DNA of 43,699 bases. It comes from Methanobrevibacter sp. (GTDB lineage Archaea; Methanobacteriota; Methanobacteria; Methanobacteriales; Methanobacteriaceae). Below the pieces are notes generated by a model, which was given only the letters and a program-made list of their open reading frames with translations, was not told the origin of the DNA and did no database searches. The stretch spans positions 1 through 43,699 of the forward strand of contig JAFRFB010000024.1 of assembly GCA_017434555.1 (NCBI GenBank), in the 5' to 3' direction. Made by a program: the position numbers and the translations under genes. Positions within the stretch are counted from its first letter, which is position 1; each line of letters begins with the position of its first letter. Shown here one piece after another: positions 26,787 to 36,555 of this stretch.

Positions 26787-27902
26787 ATGAGTAATCAAAT
26801 GGTTAAAGGAAATACAGCTGTTGTTATTGGTGCAATGTATGCTGGCTGTGACTGTTTCTTTGGATACCCTATTACTCCTGCAAGTGAAATATTACATGAA
26901 GCATCAAAATACTTCCCGATGGTTGGAAGAAACTTCGTTCAGGCAGAAAGTGAAGAAGCTTCAATCAACATGGTTTATGGTGCATCAGGTACAGGCCACA
27001 GAGTTATGACATCCTCATCAGGCCCAGGTATCAGTTTAATGCAGGAAGGATTTACATTTCTTGCAGGTGCTGAATTGCCTGCTGTAATTGTAGACATCAT
27101 GAGAGCAGGACCTGGACTTGGAAATATCGGACCTGAACAGGGAGACTATAATCAGATTGTTAAAGGTGGAGGTCATGGAAACTATAAAAATATAGTTTTA
27201 GCTCCAAACAGTGTTCAGGAAATGTGTGACTTGACAATGAAAGCATTTGAACTTGCAGATAAATGGAGAAACCCTGTAGTTGTTTTAGCAGACGGTACTT
27301 TAGGTCAAATGGCAGAACCGTTAGAATTCCCTAAAGAAGCAATAGAACCTAAGAATAATAAACCTTGGGCTGTTAAAGGAACTGAAGAAACCATGGACAA
27401 TCTTATCACATCCATTTTCAATGACTTTAATGATTTGGAAGATTTCAACTACAAGCTTCAGGAAAAATATGCTAAAATTGATGCTGAAGAAGTTATTTTT
27501 GAAGAATATAAAGTTGAAGATGCAGAAATCGTTTTGGTTTCATACGGAATCAGTTCAAGAATTGCAAGATCCGCTGTTGACAAAAGCCGTGCAAACGGAC
27601 TTAAAGTTGGTCTTTTAAGACCTATCACATTATCTCCTTTCCCAACTGAAAGAATTAAAGAACTTTCAGACAAAGGAGTCAGTTTCATTTCAGTTGAAAT
27701 GAGTAACGGCCAGTTATTAGCTGACGTTCAGTTTGCAGCATTAAGAAAAGAAGATACGCACCTCGTTAACAGAATGGGTGGAAACTTAATTGAACTGAAA
27801 CATGTTCTTGCAAAAATCTATGAAATAGCCGGATTTGAAGATGAGACTTTAGATACTTCCGAGAGAAGTGAAGAAAAAGCTAGTCCAAATATTATTGATT
27901 AA
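26787..27902 (+). CDS. vorB: VorB-like alpha subunit of 2-oxoacid:ferredoxin oxidoreductase
   Basis: The 371-residue protein is of the pyruvate:ferredoxin oxidoreductase alpha type: the N-terminal domain starts [28 protein letters not shown], includes [16 protein letters not shown] and QGDYNQ, and a C-terminal transketolase-type domain holds [18 protein letters not shown]. It takes part in the oxidative decarboxylation of 2-oxoisovalerate-like acids to acyl-CoA, or the reverse. It lies between the ferredoxin subunit and the fused beta-gamma subunit. Confidence 0.82.
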   Translation: MSNQMVKGNTAVVIGAMYAGCDCFFGYPITPASEILHEASKYFPMVGRNFVQAESEEASINMVYGASGTGHRVMTSSSGPGISLMQEGFTFLAGAELPAVIVDIMRAGPGLGNIGPEQGDYNQIVKGGGHGNYKNIVLAPNSVQEMCDLTMKAFELADKWRNPVVVLADGTLGQMAEPLEFPKEAIEPKNNKPWAVKGTEETMDNLITSIFNDFNDLEDFNYKLQEKYAKIDAEEVIFEEYKVEDAEIVLVSYGISSRIARSAVDKSRANGLKVGLLRPITLSPFPTERIKELSDKGVSFISVEMSNGQLLADVQFAALRKEDTHLVNRMGGNLIELKHVLAKIYEIAGFEDETLDTSERSEEKASPNIID

Positions 27903-27914
27903 GGATGTGGAAAA

Positions 27915-29366
27915 ATGAATATTGAAGATTTAAAAAACAATAAAGATTATGAATTGCAAATACGTAGAAATCCACAATCCCTTTTAGAAGAATATCCAAG
28001 AAAAGGAACCAATATCAAATCAACTCACTACTGTGCAGGTTGTGGACATGGAATTTTACATAAATTAATAGCTGAATGTATGGATGAACTCGGAATCCAG
28101 GAAAGATGTGTTATGATTTCTCCTGTCGGATGTTCAGTATACGCTTATTTCTATTTTAACTGCGGAAACTTCCAGACCGCTCACGGAAGAGCACCTGCAG
28201 TAGCTACAGGTATTTCAAGAGCTGAAGACAATGCAATTGTAATGAGTTATCAGGGCGACGGAGATTTAGCTTCAATCGGATTGAACGAAACATTACAGGC
28301 TGCAAACAGAGGAGAAAAAATTGCAGTATTTTTCGTAAACAATACTGTTTATGGAATGACCGGAGGACAGATGGCTCCAACAACTTTGATTGGTGAAAAA
28401 ACAGTAACATGTCAAACCGGAAGAGATCCAGATTACACAGGACACCCTACACATATGTGCGAGTTAATTAACACATTAAAAGCACCTGTATTTATTGAAA
28501 GGGTATCTCTTGCAAATCCATTAAAAATCAGACTTGCCAAATTCGCAATCAAACAGGCACTGACAGTTCAAAAAGAAGGAAAAGGATATTCATTTGTTGA
28601 AGTATTATCACCTTGTCCTACTAACTTAAAGCAAGATGTTAAAAGTGCTCAAAAATTCATTGAAGAACAGATGGAAAAAGAATTCCCTGTTAAAAACTTC
28701 AGAAGTGATTTATACAATAAAAAACCTGTCGTAAGACCTGCCAGTGATTTTTCAACAGAATCCCTTGATAAAATATTTAATGTTAATAGAAATGATGATT
28801 CAGGTTATGTTGATGATGAAATCAAACCTGTAAGCATCAAGGTTTCAGGATTCGGTGGACAGGGAGTATTAAGTGCAGGACTTACAATTGCTGAGGCCGC
28901 ATGTGCTGAAGGAAGACATGTGTCCTGGTATCCAAGTTACGGACCTGAACAGAGAGGTGGAAAATCAAACTGTTCTGTTGTAATTTCCAACGAAACCATC
29001 GGAACACCAGTAGTTGATGATATTGATATCCTCATTGCATTGAATAAACCTTCCCTAGAGCAATTCTCACAGGATGTAAAAGAAGGTGGAATCATTCTTT
29101 ACGATGCAAAAATTGGTGAATTTGAAAGTGACAGGAACGTGAAAGTCATTCCAATGCCTTGTGTTGACATTGCAGAAGAACATGGAAATGCAAGAACCGC
29201 AAATACTGCACTTTTAGGTGCATTAACAGAATTAACTGATGTATTGAAAAGTGAATCTTACGAAAATGCTATTAAAGCAATGTTTGCTTCCAAACCTAAA
29301 GTTATCGATGTAAATATCGATGTTTTACATGCGGGAGCACAATGGATTAAAGACAATTCCCAGTAG
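27915..29366 (+). CDS. vorA: VorA-like fused beta-gamma subunit of 2-oxoacid:ferredoxin oxidoreductase
   Basis: The 483-residue protein joins two parts that are separate in many relatives. Residues about 35-260 are the TPP-binding beta subunit ([36 protein letters not shown]). Residues about 310-480 are the gamma subunit ([38 protein letters not shown]). The fusion and its length agree with the large VOR subunit of Methanothermobacter. It binds CoA and TPP and transfers electrons to VorC. Confidence 0.84.
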   Translation: MNIEDLKNNKDYELQIRRNPQSLLEEYPRKGTNIKSTHYCAGCGHGILHKLIAECMDELGIQERCVMISPVGCSVYAYFYFNCGNFQTAHGRAPAVATGISRAEDNAIVMSYQGDGDLASIGLNETLQAANRGEKIAVFFVNNTVYGMTGGQMAPTTLIGEKTVTCQTGRDPDYTGHPTHMCELINTLKAPVFIERVSLANPLKIRLAKFAIKQALTVQKEGKGYSFVEVLSPCPTNLKQDVKSAQKFIEEQMEKEFPVKNFRSDLYNKKPVVRPASDFSTESLDKIFNVNRNDDSGYVDDEIKPVSIKVSGFGGQGVLSAGLTIAEAACAEGRHVSWYPSYGPEQRGGKSNCSVVISNETIGTPVVDDIDILIALNKPSLEQFSQDVKEGGIILYDAKIGEFESDRNVKVIPMPCVDIAEEHGNARTANTALLGALTELTDVLKSESYENAIKAMFASKPKVIDVNIDVLHAGAQWIKDNSQ

Positions 29367-29375
29367 CGTGATTTA

Positions 29376-30686
29376 ATGACATACAAACAAAATGCTAAAA
29401 AATATATAGAAGATTACGGTTTAGGCATAGGAGATAAAATCAAAGTAAATAAAGAGGATATCTCCTATACAGGTATTTTACTTGACAGACCTGAAGATGC
29501 TGATGACGGATATTTGGTTTTAAAGTTATCCAGCGGTTATAATATCGGTGTAGCTATTGAAAATACCACTGCAGAACTTTTAGAAAAAGGTGAAAAACCA
29601 AAAATCGGATTTGGAGAAAGTGAAATCCCGATTGATGAATCCAAACAGAACATTTCAATCGTATCAACAGGAGGTACTGTCTCATCAGTTATCGATTACA
29701 GAACCGGAGCTGTGCATCCTGCATTTACAGCATCTGATTTGGTAAAAGCAAACCCTGAATTATTGGATTATGCCAACTACAATGTAAAGGCATTATATAA
29801 TATTTTAAGTGAAAACATGAAACCCGAATACTGGGTTAAAGCTGCAGAAGAAATAGCTAATGATATTACAGAAGGTGCTGATGGTGTTGTAATCGCACAT
29901 GGTACCGATACAATGCATTATACTTCCGCAGCATTGAGTTTTATGTTGAAAACACCTGTTCCTATTATTATAACAGGAGCACAAAGAAGTTCCGACAGGC
30001 CTTCAAGTGATGCTAACATTAACCTAATTGATTCTGTGATTGCGGCAAAGTCCGACATTGCCGAAGTATGTGTTTGTATGCACGGAAGTTTAAATGATCA
30101 GTTTACCTATCTGCACAAAGGTACAAAGGTCAGGAAAATGCACACATCCAGAAGAGATACATTCAGAAGCATTAACGCTCAGCCAATAGCTAAAATTGAA
30201 AACAAAGAAGTTAACATCAATCCTGATTATTCATACACAAAACGTGGAGAAAACGAACTGGAATTGAAAACAGACATCGAAGATAAAGTAGGATTCATCA
30301 AGAGTTTTCCTGGAATTTCTGAAGAGTTCATTGAATATCATATTGATAAAGGATATAAAGGCCTTGTCATTGAAGGAACAGGTCTTGGACACGTTCCAAA
30401 TAATCTGATTGACTCATTTAAAAGGGCTCGTGATGAAAATATTCCAGTGATAATGACTTCACAATGTCTTTACGGAAGAGTTAACATGAACGTTTATTCC
30501 ACAGGACGTGAAATTCTGGATGCTGGAGTAATATCAGGTCTTGACATGACTCCTGAAACCACATACGTAAAATTATGCTGGGCATTAGGTCAAAGCGGCG
30601 ATTACTCAGAAGTTAAAGAGATTATGCATGAAAATATTGCAGGTGAATTTTCTAAAAAATCTTCTATTAAGGATTTCTTGAATTAA
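29376..30686 (+). CDS. gatD: GatD, asparaginase-like subunit of archaeal Glu-tRNA(Gln) amidotransferase
   Basis: The 436-residue protein has an N-terminal small domain (about 1-80) and a type I asparaginase fold with the Thr motifs [10 protein letters not shown] (about 91-100) and [14 protein letters not shown] (about 171-184). It frees ammonia from glutamine for GatE, which turns Glu-tRNA(Gln) into Gln-tRNA(Gln); this is the archaeal route. GTGAT lies 3-7 nt before the ATG, and gatE follows after 9 nt. Confidence 0.95.
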   Translation: MTYKQNAKKYIEDYGLGIGDKIKVNKEDISYTGILLDRPEDADDGYLVLKLSSGYNIGVAIENTTAELLEKGEKPKIGFGESEIPIDESKQNISIVSTGGTVSSVIDYRTGAVHPAFTASDLVKANPELLDYANYNVKALYNILSENMKPEYWVKAAEEIANDITEGADGVVIAHGTDTMHYTSAALSFMLKTPVPIIITGAQRSSDRPSSDANINLIDSVIAAKSDIAEVCVCMHGSLNDQFTYLHKGTKVRKMHTSRRDTFRSINAQPIAKIENKEVNINPDYSYTKRGENELELKTDIEDKVGFIKSFPGISEEFIEYHIDKGYKGLVIEGTGLGHVPNNLIDSFKRARDENIPVIMTSQCLYGRVNMNVYSTGREILDAGVISGLDMTPETTYVKLCWALGQSGDYSEVKEIMHENIAGEFSKKSSIKDFLN

Positions 30687-30695
30687 GGTGATAAC

Positions 30696-32561
30696 ATGGA
30701 TTACAATGAATTAGGATTAAAAATGGGACTTGAAATTCACCAACAATTAAACAGTGAGCATAAATTATTCTGTCCATGTAAAACAGAACTTGTTGATGAT
30801 GATTACAGTGAACTGATTCAAAGAAAATTAAGACCAACACAATCTGAACTTGGAGAAATTGACAGGGCAGCTCTCCAGGAATCCTTAAGAGGTCTTAATT
30901 TCAAATATGAAAACTTTGAAAAACATACCTGTCTTGTTGAAAACGATGATGAACCACCGCACAGTTTGAATGAAGAAGCCTTAGACATCTGTATTACTAT
31001 TGCATGTTTGATGAATATGCATATTGTGGATGAATTCCATACAATGAGAAAACAGGTTATTGATGGAAGTAACACAGGAGGATTTCAAAGAACAGGTATG
31101 GTTGCAACTGACGGATATCTGGACACTCCATATGGAAGAGTTGTCATTGAAAGTTTAGGTCTTGAAGAGGATGCTGCAAGAAGAATAGAAACCACAGACG
31201 AATTTACCGAATTCAGGTTAGACAGATTAGGTATTCCTCTTGCTGAAATTACAACAGACCCTTCAATGCATGATCCCGCACAGGTACGTGAAGTTGCATA
31301 TATGCTTGGACAGATTTTAAGAAGTACCAATGTTAAAAGAGGTCTTGGAACAATCAGACAGGATTTAAATATTTCCATTGCCGAAGGTGCTCGTGTTGAA
31401 ATCAAGGGTGTTCAGGATTTAGATTTAATGGCAGAAATCGTGGAACGTGAAGTTCAAAGACAATTAGTATTAATTGACATTAAAAAAGAGCTTGAAAAGA
31501 GAAATGCTGAAGTATTAGACGAAATTCATACTTTAGATGAACTCTTTGAAGATACTGAATCCAAAATATTGAAATCTGCCCAAACAATTAAAGCAGTTGT
31601 TTTAAAAGGTTATGATTCTTTAATTGGTCGTGAAGTACAGCCTGGCAGAAGATTCGGTACTGAAATTGCAAGCTATGCTAAAAAACGTGGTGTTTCAGGT
31701 ATATTCCACTCAGATGAATTGCCTGCTTACGGAATCACACAGGATGAAGTTGATAAAGTAACTGATTTCCTAAATATCGGTGCCGATGATGCCTTCATTA
31801 TTGTAGCTCATGATGAAGATATTGCAATATCCGCTTTAGAGGAAGTTAAAAGAAGAGCTGAACTGGCTTTGGACGGTGTTGTTGAAGAAACAAGAAAAGC
31901 ACTTGATGACGGAAACACCGAATACATGAGACCGCTTCCTACTGCAAACAGGATGTATCTTGAAACTGACATTCCATTATTCAAGATTACTCAGGATAGA
32001 ATTGAACCTATTGCAAACAATTTACCTGAACTTCCTGACGTCAAGCAAGCAAGAATCATTGAAGAATACAAATTAAGTGAAGATCTGGCTACACAGCTTG
32101 TCAAAAGACAGGAAGCAGACACCTTTGAAGCAATTTTAAAAGATGTTAATGTGGATGCAACGCCTGTAGCTTCACTTCTTGCATATGATTTACGTGAAAT
32201 CAAAAGGGAAGGACACGATGTTACAGTATTAACATTAGACCACTTTAAAGGAATATTTACTCTTTTAGCTGAAGGTAAAATTGCAAAAGACAGCGTACGT
32301 AAATTAGCTATTGAAACCATAAAAACACCAGACACTGAAATATCTGAAATTGCAGAAAAAAGCAATTTAACCATGCTCAGTGAAGATGATGTTGCCGAAA
32401 TCATTGCAGGAATTGTTCAAAACAATGAATCAATGGTTAAGGAACGTCAAATGGGCGCCATGGGTCCTTTAATGGGAATGTGTATGAAAGAACTTAAAGG
32501 AAAAGCCGATGGTGGAATAGTTAATAAAATCGTTCGTGAAGAAATTCAAAAATTAATATAA
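30696..32561 (+). CDS. gatE: GatE, catalytic subunit of archaeal Glu-tRNA(Gln) amidotransferase
   Basis: The 621 residues follow the GatB/GatE cradle from the start ([22 protein letters not shown]), with [18 protein letters not shown] and [25 protein letters not shown] in the kinase-transferase core. A GatE-specific AspRS-like insert (about 280-400, [30 protein letters not shown]) and a C-terminal YqeY-type helical tail complete it. It activates Glu-tRNA(Gln) with ATP and amidates it using ammonia from GatD. RBS AAGGTGAT. Confidence 0.95.
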   Translation: MDYNELGLKMGLEIHQQLNSEHKLFCPCKTELVDDDYSELIQRKLRPTQSELGEIDRAALQESLRGLNFKYENFEKHTCLVENDDEPPHSLNEEALDICITIACLMNMHIVDEFHTMRKQVIDGSNTGGFQRTGMVATDGYLDTPYGRVVIESLGLEEDAARRIETTDEFTEFRLDRLGIPLAEITTDPSMHDPAQVREVAYMLGQILRSTNVKRGLGTIRQDLNISIAEGARVEIKGVQDLDLMAEIVEREVQRQLVLIDIKKELEKRNAEVLDEIHTLDELFEDTESKILKSAQTIKAVVLKGYDSLIGREVQPGRRFGTEIASYAKKRGVSGIFHSDELPAYGITQDEVDKVTDFLNIGADDAFIIVAHDEDIAISALEEVKRRAELALDGVVEETRKALDDGNTEYMRPLPTANRMYLETDIPLFKITQDRIEPIANNLPELPDVKQARIIEEYKLSEDLATQLVKRQEADTFEAILKDVNVDATPVASLLAYDLREIKREGHDVTVLTLDHFKGIFTLLAEGKIAKDSVRKLAIETIKTPDTEISEIAEKSNLTMLSEDDVAEIIAGIVQNNESMVKERQMGAMGPLMGMCMKELKGKADGGIVNKIVREEIQKLI

Positions 32562-32581
32562 AACTCTATAAAAGAGTTTTA
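32559..32581. terminator. Bidirectional terminator between gatE and trxB
   Basis: TAAAACTCT (32559-32567) and AGAGTTTTA (32573-32581) form a perfect 9-bp stem with loop ATAAA, starting at the gatE stop codon. T-runs follow at 32590-32596 on the plus strand. It lies between convergent genes. Confidence 0.75.
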
Positions 32582-32586
32582 TTAAC

Positions 32587-33501
32587 TTATTTTTTTAAGT
32601 CATGATATGCTGAAGTTGCTGCAACCGCTCCTTCGCCGCATGCTACAACCCACTGTTTCAGGCCAACACAGACATCACCGATTGCATATACATAATCAAC
32701 ATTCGTTTTCTGCTCCTTATCAATTATGATATGTCCGGATTCATCCAAATCAACACCTAACTGGTCAGCGAGTTCTGTGTGAGGGATATATCCTACACTT
32801 ATGAATATGCCGCTGATAGGTAAGTCAGTCAGTTCTCCGGTTTGCGTGTCCTTTAAAACGACACTTTCAACAAGCATGTCACCTTTAATTTCTTCAACAA
32901 CTGCATTATAGATTACATTAATGCCTTCCTCATGAATCTGGTCCTGCAAGTGCTTTTGGGCTCTGAATTCATCTCTTCTGTGAACCAATGTAACATTGGC
33001 TCCCAGGTTATTCAGGTATAAGGCTTCCTGAAGGGCGCTGTTTCCTCCGCCCACCATGATTATGTCTCTTCCCTGGAAGAAAAATCCGTCACAGGTTGCA
33101 CAGTAGCTGACTCCTTTTCCCTTGAATTCATCTTCTCCTTTTGCATTCAGTTCCCTGTGGGAACTTCCAGTAGCAAGAATCACAGTTTTAGATAGATAGG
33201 AATCCTTGTCCGTTTTAATCGTGAACCGGTATTCATCGTCATTTTTTATGATTTCCGATACGTTTTCATTTTCATGAAGATTACAGTTCTTTATTGCCTG
33301 CTCTTTCATTTTTTCAACAAGTTCCAGACCTGAAATATTATCAAAACCAGGATAGTTTTCCATTTGAGGAACTTCACGGCCGATTCCTCCGGCAAGACCC
33401 TTATCAAGAATTAGGTTTTTCGTTCCCTGACGTCCAGCATAAATACCTGCTGTTAGACCGCCAGGTCCCGCACCCACTATTACAATATCATATTTTTCCA
33501 T
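32587..33501 (-). CDS. trxB: Thioredoxin reductase (FAD, CATC type)
   Basis: The 304-residue protein has the FAD-binding GAGPGGLTAGIYAG (residues 10-23), the redox pair CATC (Cys134, Cys137) and the NAD(P)H-binding GGGNSA (about 152-157) with HRRDEFRA downstream. The C-terminal FAD motif is YAIGDVC. It keeps thioredoxin or a similar partner reduced. The gene follows the peroxidase gene by 15 nt, so the two likely work as one peroxide-removing pathway. Confidence 0.92.
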   Translation of the reverse strand: MEKYDIVIVGAGPGGLTAGIYAGRQGTKNLILDKGLAGGIGREVPQMENYPGFDNISGLELVEKMKEQAIKNCNLHENENVSEIIKNDDEYRFTIKTDKDSYLSKTVILATGSSHRELNAKGEDEFKGKGVSYCATCDGFFFQGRDIIMVGGGNSALQEALYLNNLGANVTLVHRRDEFRAQKHLQDQIHEEGINVIYNAVVEEIKGDMLVESVVLKDTQTGELTDLPISGIFISVGYIPHTELADQLGVDLDESGHIIIDKEQKTNVDYVYAIGDVCVGLKQWVVACGEGAVAATSAYHDLKK

Positions 33502-33516
33502 AATTACACAACAGTA

Positions 33517-34056
33517 TTATAATAATGCCTTAATGGCCTCTTTAACGTCACCTAAATCTTCAGTTGGTTCAAATCTTTGAACAACATTACCTTCACGGTC
33601 AACTAAAAATTTGGTGAAATTCCATTTTATATCATTATTGTCCTTATAATGTCTGTCAACAGCTTTTAAAACCAATTTAAGTTTTGTTGCTCCTTTACCA
33701 GTAATATCTTTAAATGGCTGTTCGTTTTTAAGATATTCGTATAATGGATCTGCATTTTCACCGTTTACATCAATCTTATCAAATATTTTATAAGGAACTA
33801 ACCATTTGTTACGGCAGACCTCAGCGATTTCTTCAGTTGATCCTGGAGCCTGTTTACCGAATTGGTTGCATGGGAAATCCAAGATTTCAAAACCTTCTTC
33901 GTTGAATTCAGCATATATTTCATTTAATTCTGTGTATTGTGGAGTAAAACCACATTTAATTGCTGAATTAACAATCAACAACACTTTTCCTTCATATTCA
34001 CTTAAGGAAACCATGTTTCCTTCACCATCTTTTACTTCAAAATCATATACTGACAT
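33517..34056 (-). CDS. Glutathione-peroxidase-family (thioredoxin-dependent) peroxidase
   Basis: The 179-residue protein has the GPx catalytic set: Cys35 in SAIKCGFTPQY (Cys in place of selenocysteine), Gln65 in FPCNQFG, and Trp145-Asn146 in KWNFTKF. Cys81 (EVCRNK) is a candidate resolving cysteine, as in GPx forms that use thioredoxin. Methanogens lack glutathione, so thioredoxin from the adjacent reductase pathway is the likely donor. GPx is rare in archaea, which suggests gain from bacteria. The TATA box is TTTATATA (34113-34120), with an iron-box-like palindrome just upstream. Confidence 0.9.
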   Translation of the reverse strand: MSVYDFEVKDGEGNMVSLSEYEGKVLLIVNSAIKCGFTPQYTELNEIYAEFNEEGFEILDFPCNQFGKQAPGSTEEIAEVCRNKWLVPYKIFDKIDVNGENADPLYEYLKNEQPFKDITGKGATKLKLVLKAVDRHYKDNNDIKWNFTKFLVDREGNVVQRFEPTEDLGDVKEAIKALL

Positions 34057-34131
34057 AGTTTTATCCCCCTATTATTTTAATTAGGACTTGATTTTATTAT
34101 GTAAAATGGAGATATATAAATATTGTTAAAA

Positions 34132-34147
34132 TTTAGGATAACCTAAA
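34132..34147. promoter_or_regulatory. DtxR/IdeR-like palindrome, copy 1, between two divergent TATA boxes
   Basis: TTTAGGATAACCTAAA has the dyad TTTAGG-N4-CCTAAA and resembles the TTAGG..A.CCTAA core bound by iron-dependent DtxR/IdeR-family repressors, which exist in archaea. It sits 11-12 bp from the gpx TATA box (34113-34120, minus) on one side and from TTTATATA (34160-34167, plus) on the other, so one bound regulator could affect both promoters. Confidence 0.6.
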
Positions 34148-34159
34148 AAAATGAAAAGC

Positions 34160-34167
34160 TTTATATA
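34160..34167 (+). promoter_or_regulatory. TATA box driving a rightward transcript into the non-coding gap
   Basis: TTTATATA preceded by GAAAAGC. Start expected near 34188. No ORF of coding size with an RBS follows for over 600 bp, so its product is likely an RNA. Confidence 0.5.
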
Positions 34168-34187
34168 CCATGAAATCTAACATTAAT

Positions 34188-34388
34188 ACAAGTGATGTAA
34201 AGTTTAGGATAACCTAAAAATAACATTGCTTTGACATACATTATTGTCCATATAACTCTTCAAATATATTAAATTAGTTTTACACAATTTTCTAATTTAA
34301 TAACTCGGAAAATTATATCTGCCAAATAAGATTTTCCAACGTACAGGTGTTTAATGTGCGATTGAACACCTCATATTATCTCTTTTTT
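34188..34388 (+). ncRNA. Predicted small RNA with three hairpins and a terminator
   Basis: From the expected start near 34188 to a U-run at 34383-34388, the plus strand has three stems. ATTAAATTAG pairs with CTAATTTAAT (34268-34277 / 34292-34301), GGAAAAT with ATTTTCC (34307-34313 / 34331-34337), and AGGTGTTTAA with TTGAACACCT (34345-34354 / 34362-34371, one G-T pair, loop TGTGCGA). The last stem is GC-richer than the surroundings and is followed by TCTCTTTTTT, as in an intrinsic terminator. AATTTTC (34286-34292) can instead pair with GAAAATT (34308-34314), so two exclusive folds exist. The class is not one I know. The boundaries are estimates. Confidence 0.45.
34203..34218. promoter_or_regulatory. 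DtxR/IdeR-like palindrome, copy 2, downstream of the rightward start
   Basis: The same 16 bases as copy 1 (TTTAGGATAACCTAAA), 71 bp further on. It covers about +15 to +30 of the predicted rightward transcript, a usual place for repression. Confidence 0.6.
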
Positions 34389-34801
34389 AAAAAATTCTTA
34401 TAGGAATATTAAATATTTTTCACTTCGAAATAATCTTAAAATAAAACATTAAAAGTATAATAAAGTGCTTAAACAGATTTTAATGAATTATTCTATCAAA
34501 TGAACACTCCTATTTTTTCAATTAATAAAAAAAATATCAAAATTAAGGAATGCTAAAATCAAATTTTTTCAATGTTGATTTTTAGTATATAACGATTAAA
34601 ATAAATATGTTATAAATGATTAAATTTAATAAAAACGAAAATATTTTTAATATTTATTTATATAAATAATTTTAAAGTAATATAATAATAAAATAAACTA
34701 TTTATGATTAATAATAAAAAAATTAATAGTAATAATCGATAATAAAATAAATTAATATCAATAAAAAACTTTATTAATTCATTTTTAAATACTATATAAA
34801 A
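34389..34801. other. AT-rich non-coding gap before the adhesin gene
   Basis: No gene is seen. The sequence is nearly all A and T in its second half. ATTTATATAAAT near 34656-34668 could be the TATA box of the adhesin gene, which would give a leader of about 125 nt; ACTATATAAA (34788-34797) is nearer but would start transcription beyond the RBS. Confidence 0.45.
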
Positions 34802-34814
34802 AGGAGGTGAAAAT

Positions 34815-36434
34815 ATAAAGAGATGGTTAATTTTATTAATTTTCATATGCTTTTTAGCGATTCCATGCGCATCTGCTGAAAATGTAACCATTGACAATAC
34901 AATGTCAATACAGGATGCAGTCGACAGCGTGCAGGATAGTGACACTATCTATCTGACTCCTGGAATATATACTGAATCAGGCATAAAAATTGATAAAAAT
35001 ATTACGTTACAAGGAATGGGAAATACAAGTGACATAATAATAGATGGTAATCATGCTAATACGATTATTTTAGTCAATTCTGTTTCAAAAGTCAAATTCT
35101 TCAACATTACCTTCATCAACGGAAAAGCTCCCGAATACGGTGGTGCAATACACTCAGAATTAGGTGGGCAAATCTACGTTGACAGTTGTGACTTTATCAA
35201 CAATACTGCAGGACATAACGGAGGAGCTATTGATATTGCTGGAGAACAGCACAGAATTAAATGGCAAGTATTTACAAATTACGGATTTTTAAATGCTACA
35301 AATTGTAATTTCATCAATAATAAAGCCGGACACGATGGAGGTGCGCTCGCCACATACTGGGGAAACTCATATGTTTACAATTCTTATTTCACCCAAAATT
35401 ATGCAGAACGTGATGGAGGAGCACTTCGTGTAGGAATATATTCAACAACAACTACTGAAAACTGTACCTTTGACAACAACACTGCAAAAGAATGGGGAGG
35501 AGCTCTTTATAACTGGCCTGGTGAATTAACTGTTAACAACTGTACCATTTCAAATAATTATGCAGGTACACAGGGTGGAGCCATGATTACATCCGGACCG
35601 CTTACAGTTACCAATTCAAAAATCACAAACAATAAAGCTGAAAGAATGGGTGGTGTAATATTTATTGCAGAGGAGACTCCACATATTCCATCAACCGTTG
35701 TATTTGAAAACAACATTATTGAAGGAAATACTGCAAAACGTGGATCTTTAGTTTATGTTGATGAAACAACTGCAATAGCAACCAATTTCAATGGGAACTC
35801 ATGGGATATCGACCCGACAAGCGATGACTGGGCTAAAGCATTTATTACAAATGACTTAATTGACATGCCTACTCAATTCATCGATGATGCTGGTAATTTA
35901 ATTAAAGTAATTCCTAAAGAAATAGCAGAAGAAACTACCCCACATGTTCCTCAAGAAAAACCTGATCACAATCCGCTTCCAGAAATTGAAAATACAACTG
36001 AACCGACTAAGGATATTATTGAAAATACGACAGAAAATGATGTAGTTGATAACACAACACAAACTAATAATACTGAGGTTATCAATGAAAATACAAACAC
36101 AGAAAGTGAAACAAACAATCCAACAAATATCATTGAAGAAATTGTAGAAGCTGTTGAAGAGGTAATTGATAACGTTAACATACAAAGCAATTCGACTTCA
36201 ACAAACATTGAAAACAATAATATCGGTTTAAGTGAAACTCCAATTTCCAGTCAGGAAAGCGCTGATACCGCATCTGAAAACGGTGCCGATGATTCAAAAA
36301 CCGCACACGAAATTACAAAAAATGATGTTGCTAAAAAAACTACAACATCCCCGATTCCTTATGTAATTGCTATAATTGCGATTTTAGCAATTCTTGTATA
36401 CGGATATACCAGATATAATAAAAATGATGATTAA
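34815..36434 (+). CDS. Adhesin-like surface protein with beta-helix repeats; signal-peptide frame starts at ATA
   Basis: The frame upstream of the first in-frame ATG (34902) encodes a clear signal peptide, KRWLILLIFICFLAIPCASA, directly after a strong GGAGGTGA RBS (34803-34810). The codon 4 nt past this RBS is ATA (34815-34817), where ATG is expected. The mature part (about residues 25-310) is a right-handed beta-helix with seven GGA[ILM]-type rungs and N-C-T-F/I-x-N-N turns, like polymorphic outer-membrane and archaeal adhesin repeats. An acidic Asn/Thr/Glu linker (about 350-500) and a C-terminal membrane helix (PYVIAIIAILAILVYGYTRY) follow. If only ATG at 34902 is used, the signal is lost and export fails. 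A hairpin and T-runs end the gene. Confidence 0.8.
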   Translation: MKRWLILLIFICFLAIPCASAENVTIDNTMSIQDAVDSVQDSDTIYLTPGIYTESGIKIDKNITLQGMGNTSDIIIDGNHANTIILVNSVSKVKFFNITFINGKAPEYGGAIHSELGGQIYVDSCDFINNTAGHNGGAIDIAGEQHRIKWQVFTNYGFLNATNCNFINNKAGHDGGALATYWGNSYVYNSYFTQNYAERDGGALRVGIYSTTTTENCTFDNNTAKEWGGALYNWPGELTVNNCTISNNYAGTQGGAMITSGPLTVTNSKITNNKAERMGGVIFIAEETPHIPSTVVFENNIIEGNTAKRGSLVYVDETTAIATNFNGNSWDIDPTSDDWAKAFITNDLIDMPTQFIDDAGNLIKVIPKEIAEETTPHVPQEKPDHNPLPEIENTTEPTKDIIENTTENDVVDNTTQTNNTEVINENTNTESETNNPTNIIEEIVEAVEEVIDNVNIQSNSTSTNIENNNIGLSETPISSQESADTASENGADDSKTAHEITKNDVAKKTTTSPIPYVIAIIAILAILVYGYTRYNKNDD

Positions 36435-36457
36435 ATTCATCACTTTTTTTCTTTTTT
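36425..36457 (+). terminator. Terminator of the adhesin gene
   Basis: TGATGA (36425-36430) pairs with TCATCA (36437-36442) around TTAAAT and is followed by two seven-T runs. The stem covers the stop codon. Confidence 0.65.
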
Positions 36458-36555
36458 TAAAAATTGAACCTTTATAATTCTTGTTTTTTAAAAAAAATAC
36501 TGATTTTAAGATAATTTTATATAATGTATTCACCCAATAATTAAAAGGTGATAAT

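Noticed and set aside
34820-34880. ATG at 34823 as start of a short peptide after the adhesin RBS
   Set aside because: It is in another frame and ends at a TGA after 19 codons, while the signal peptide is in the ATA frame.
34658-34945. Minus-strand ORF of 95 codons overlapping the adhesin start
   Set aside because: It is AT-rich, low-complexity, lacks an RBS and overlaps the signal-peptide frame of the adhesin.
35898-36217. Two minus-strand ORFs rich in Val, Ser, Phe and Ile
   Set aside because: They are antisense to the Asn/Thr/Glu-rich linker of the adhesin; the composition is what such repeats give in reverse.
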